NCBI GenBank assembly: GCA_030646555.1
Contig: JAUSKP010000019.1
Coordinates: 1 to 5,975 of the forward strand
Source of the DNA: a bacterium
GTDB taxonomy: Bacteria; Patescibacteriota; Minisyncoccia; UBA6257; 02-FULL-45-10c
Direction: 5' to 3'
DNA: 5,975 nucleotides
Position 1 is the stretch's first letter. Each line of letters begins with the position of its first letter. The position numbers and the translations under genes were made by a program. Positions 5,872-5,975 of this stretch are shown here, in pieces. The notes beneath the pieces were generated by a model. The model saw only the letters and a list, made by a program, of their open reading frames with translations. It was not told where the DNA came from and searched no databases.

Positions 5872-5906
5872 AGTTTTGGCGGACAAGAAAGCTATGGCGG
5901 GCAAAG
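5846..5906 (+). repeat. GC-rich palindromic, repeat-like segment across the formyltransferase stop
   Basis: A 61-base stretch with nested repeats. CCTCCG occurs twice 12 bases apart (5847-5852, 5859-5864). TCCGCCA (5861-5867) pairs perfectly with TGGCGGA (5877-5883) around a 9-base loop that contains most of the stop codon. An 18-base unit beginning AAAG and containing TGGCGG is tandemly repeated (5870-5887, 5888-5905) with 14 of 18 bases equal, so the second TGGCGG (5895-5900) can compete for the same partner. No T tract follows, so it is not an intrinsic terminator. It looks like a dispersed REP-type element that has invaded the 3' end of the gene; copy number in the genome cannot be seen here. 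Confidence 0.5.
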
Positions 5907-5913
5907 TAAAAAA

Positions 5914-5975
5914 ATGGAAAAAGAAAAAAATAAGGTTTTGGTGGTAGCCGCTCATCCCGATGATGAAGTTTTGGG
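5914..5975 (+). CDS. PIG-L/LmbE-type N-deacetylase, N-terminal fragment
   Basis: The first 20 codons and two bases of a gene cut by the right edge. The translation MEKEKNKVLVVAAHPDDEVL carries the AHPDDE zinc-binding motif that begins PIG-L/LmbE/BshB/MshB-type deacetylases, in which the His and second Asp bind the catalytic zinc and the first Asp acts as base; the next visible bases (GG) fit the glycine that usually follows. These enzymes remove N-acetyl groups, commonly from GlcNAc-type sugars. Placed 42 bases after a formyltransferase gene, it could expose an amine for reformylation. No convincing Shine-Dalgarno is seen; the upstream DNA is the tail of a repeat-like segment. The rest of the protein cannot be judged. 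Confidence 0.82.
   Translation, partial: MEKEKNKVLVVAAHPDDEVL

Overview
The window is part of a bacterial surface-sugar gene cluster. Every gene is on the + strand and tightly packed; the largest gap is 90 bases. The core is the start of the pseudaminic acid (a nonulosonic, sialic-acid-like sugar) pathway: the C-terminal half of a PseB-type UDP-GlcNAc 4,6-dehydratase (cut by the left edge), a complete PseC-type aminotransferase, an SpsF-type cytidylyltransferase-like protein and a GNAT acetyltransferase in the PseH position. Standard TAA, TAG and TGA stops are used. The DNA is moderately AT-rich, Shine-Dalgarno sites are mostly weak, and a GC-rich palindromic repeat sits at the right end. This fits an uncultured lineage such as Patescibacteria/CPR, but that is a guess from style; no marker gene is present.

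Layout: 1-501 pseB (partial); 504-1646 pseC; 1713-2210 a compact PduL-type phosphotransacylase; 2207-3001 spsF-like, overlapping the previous gene by ATGA; 3056-4438 a B12-binding-type radical SAM protein, clearly more AT-rich than its neighbours and set in AT-rich spacers; 4529-5071 GNAT acetyltransferase; a terminator-like hairpin at 5096-5126; 5158-5871 a formyltransferase-family protein with the only strong Shine-Dalgarno; a repeat-like palindromic segment at about 5846-5906 covering that gene's stop; and from 5914 the start of a PIG-L/LmbE-type N-deacetylase, cut by the right edge.

Working model (inference): PseB and PseC make the 4-amino-4,6-dideoxy sugar nucleotide. GNAT, PIG-L and the formyltransferase then set the N-acyl pattern (acetyl, free amine or formyl), and SpsF activates the finished sugar with CMP. 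The nonulosonate synthase (PseI) and UDP-sugar hydrolase (PseG) are not in the window and would be expected nearby. Two genes do not belong to the textbook pathway and are the most interesting content. One is the PduL-like phosphotransacylase, which keeps all recognisable metal and phosphate ligands and is translationally coupled to spsF. The other is the radical SAM enzyme, which could be a late tailoring enzyme or a recent insertion.
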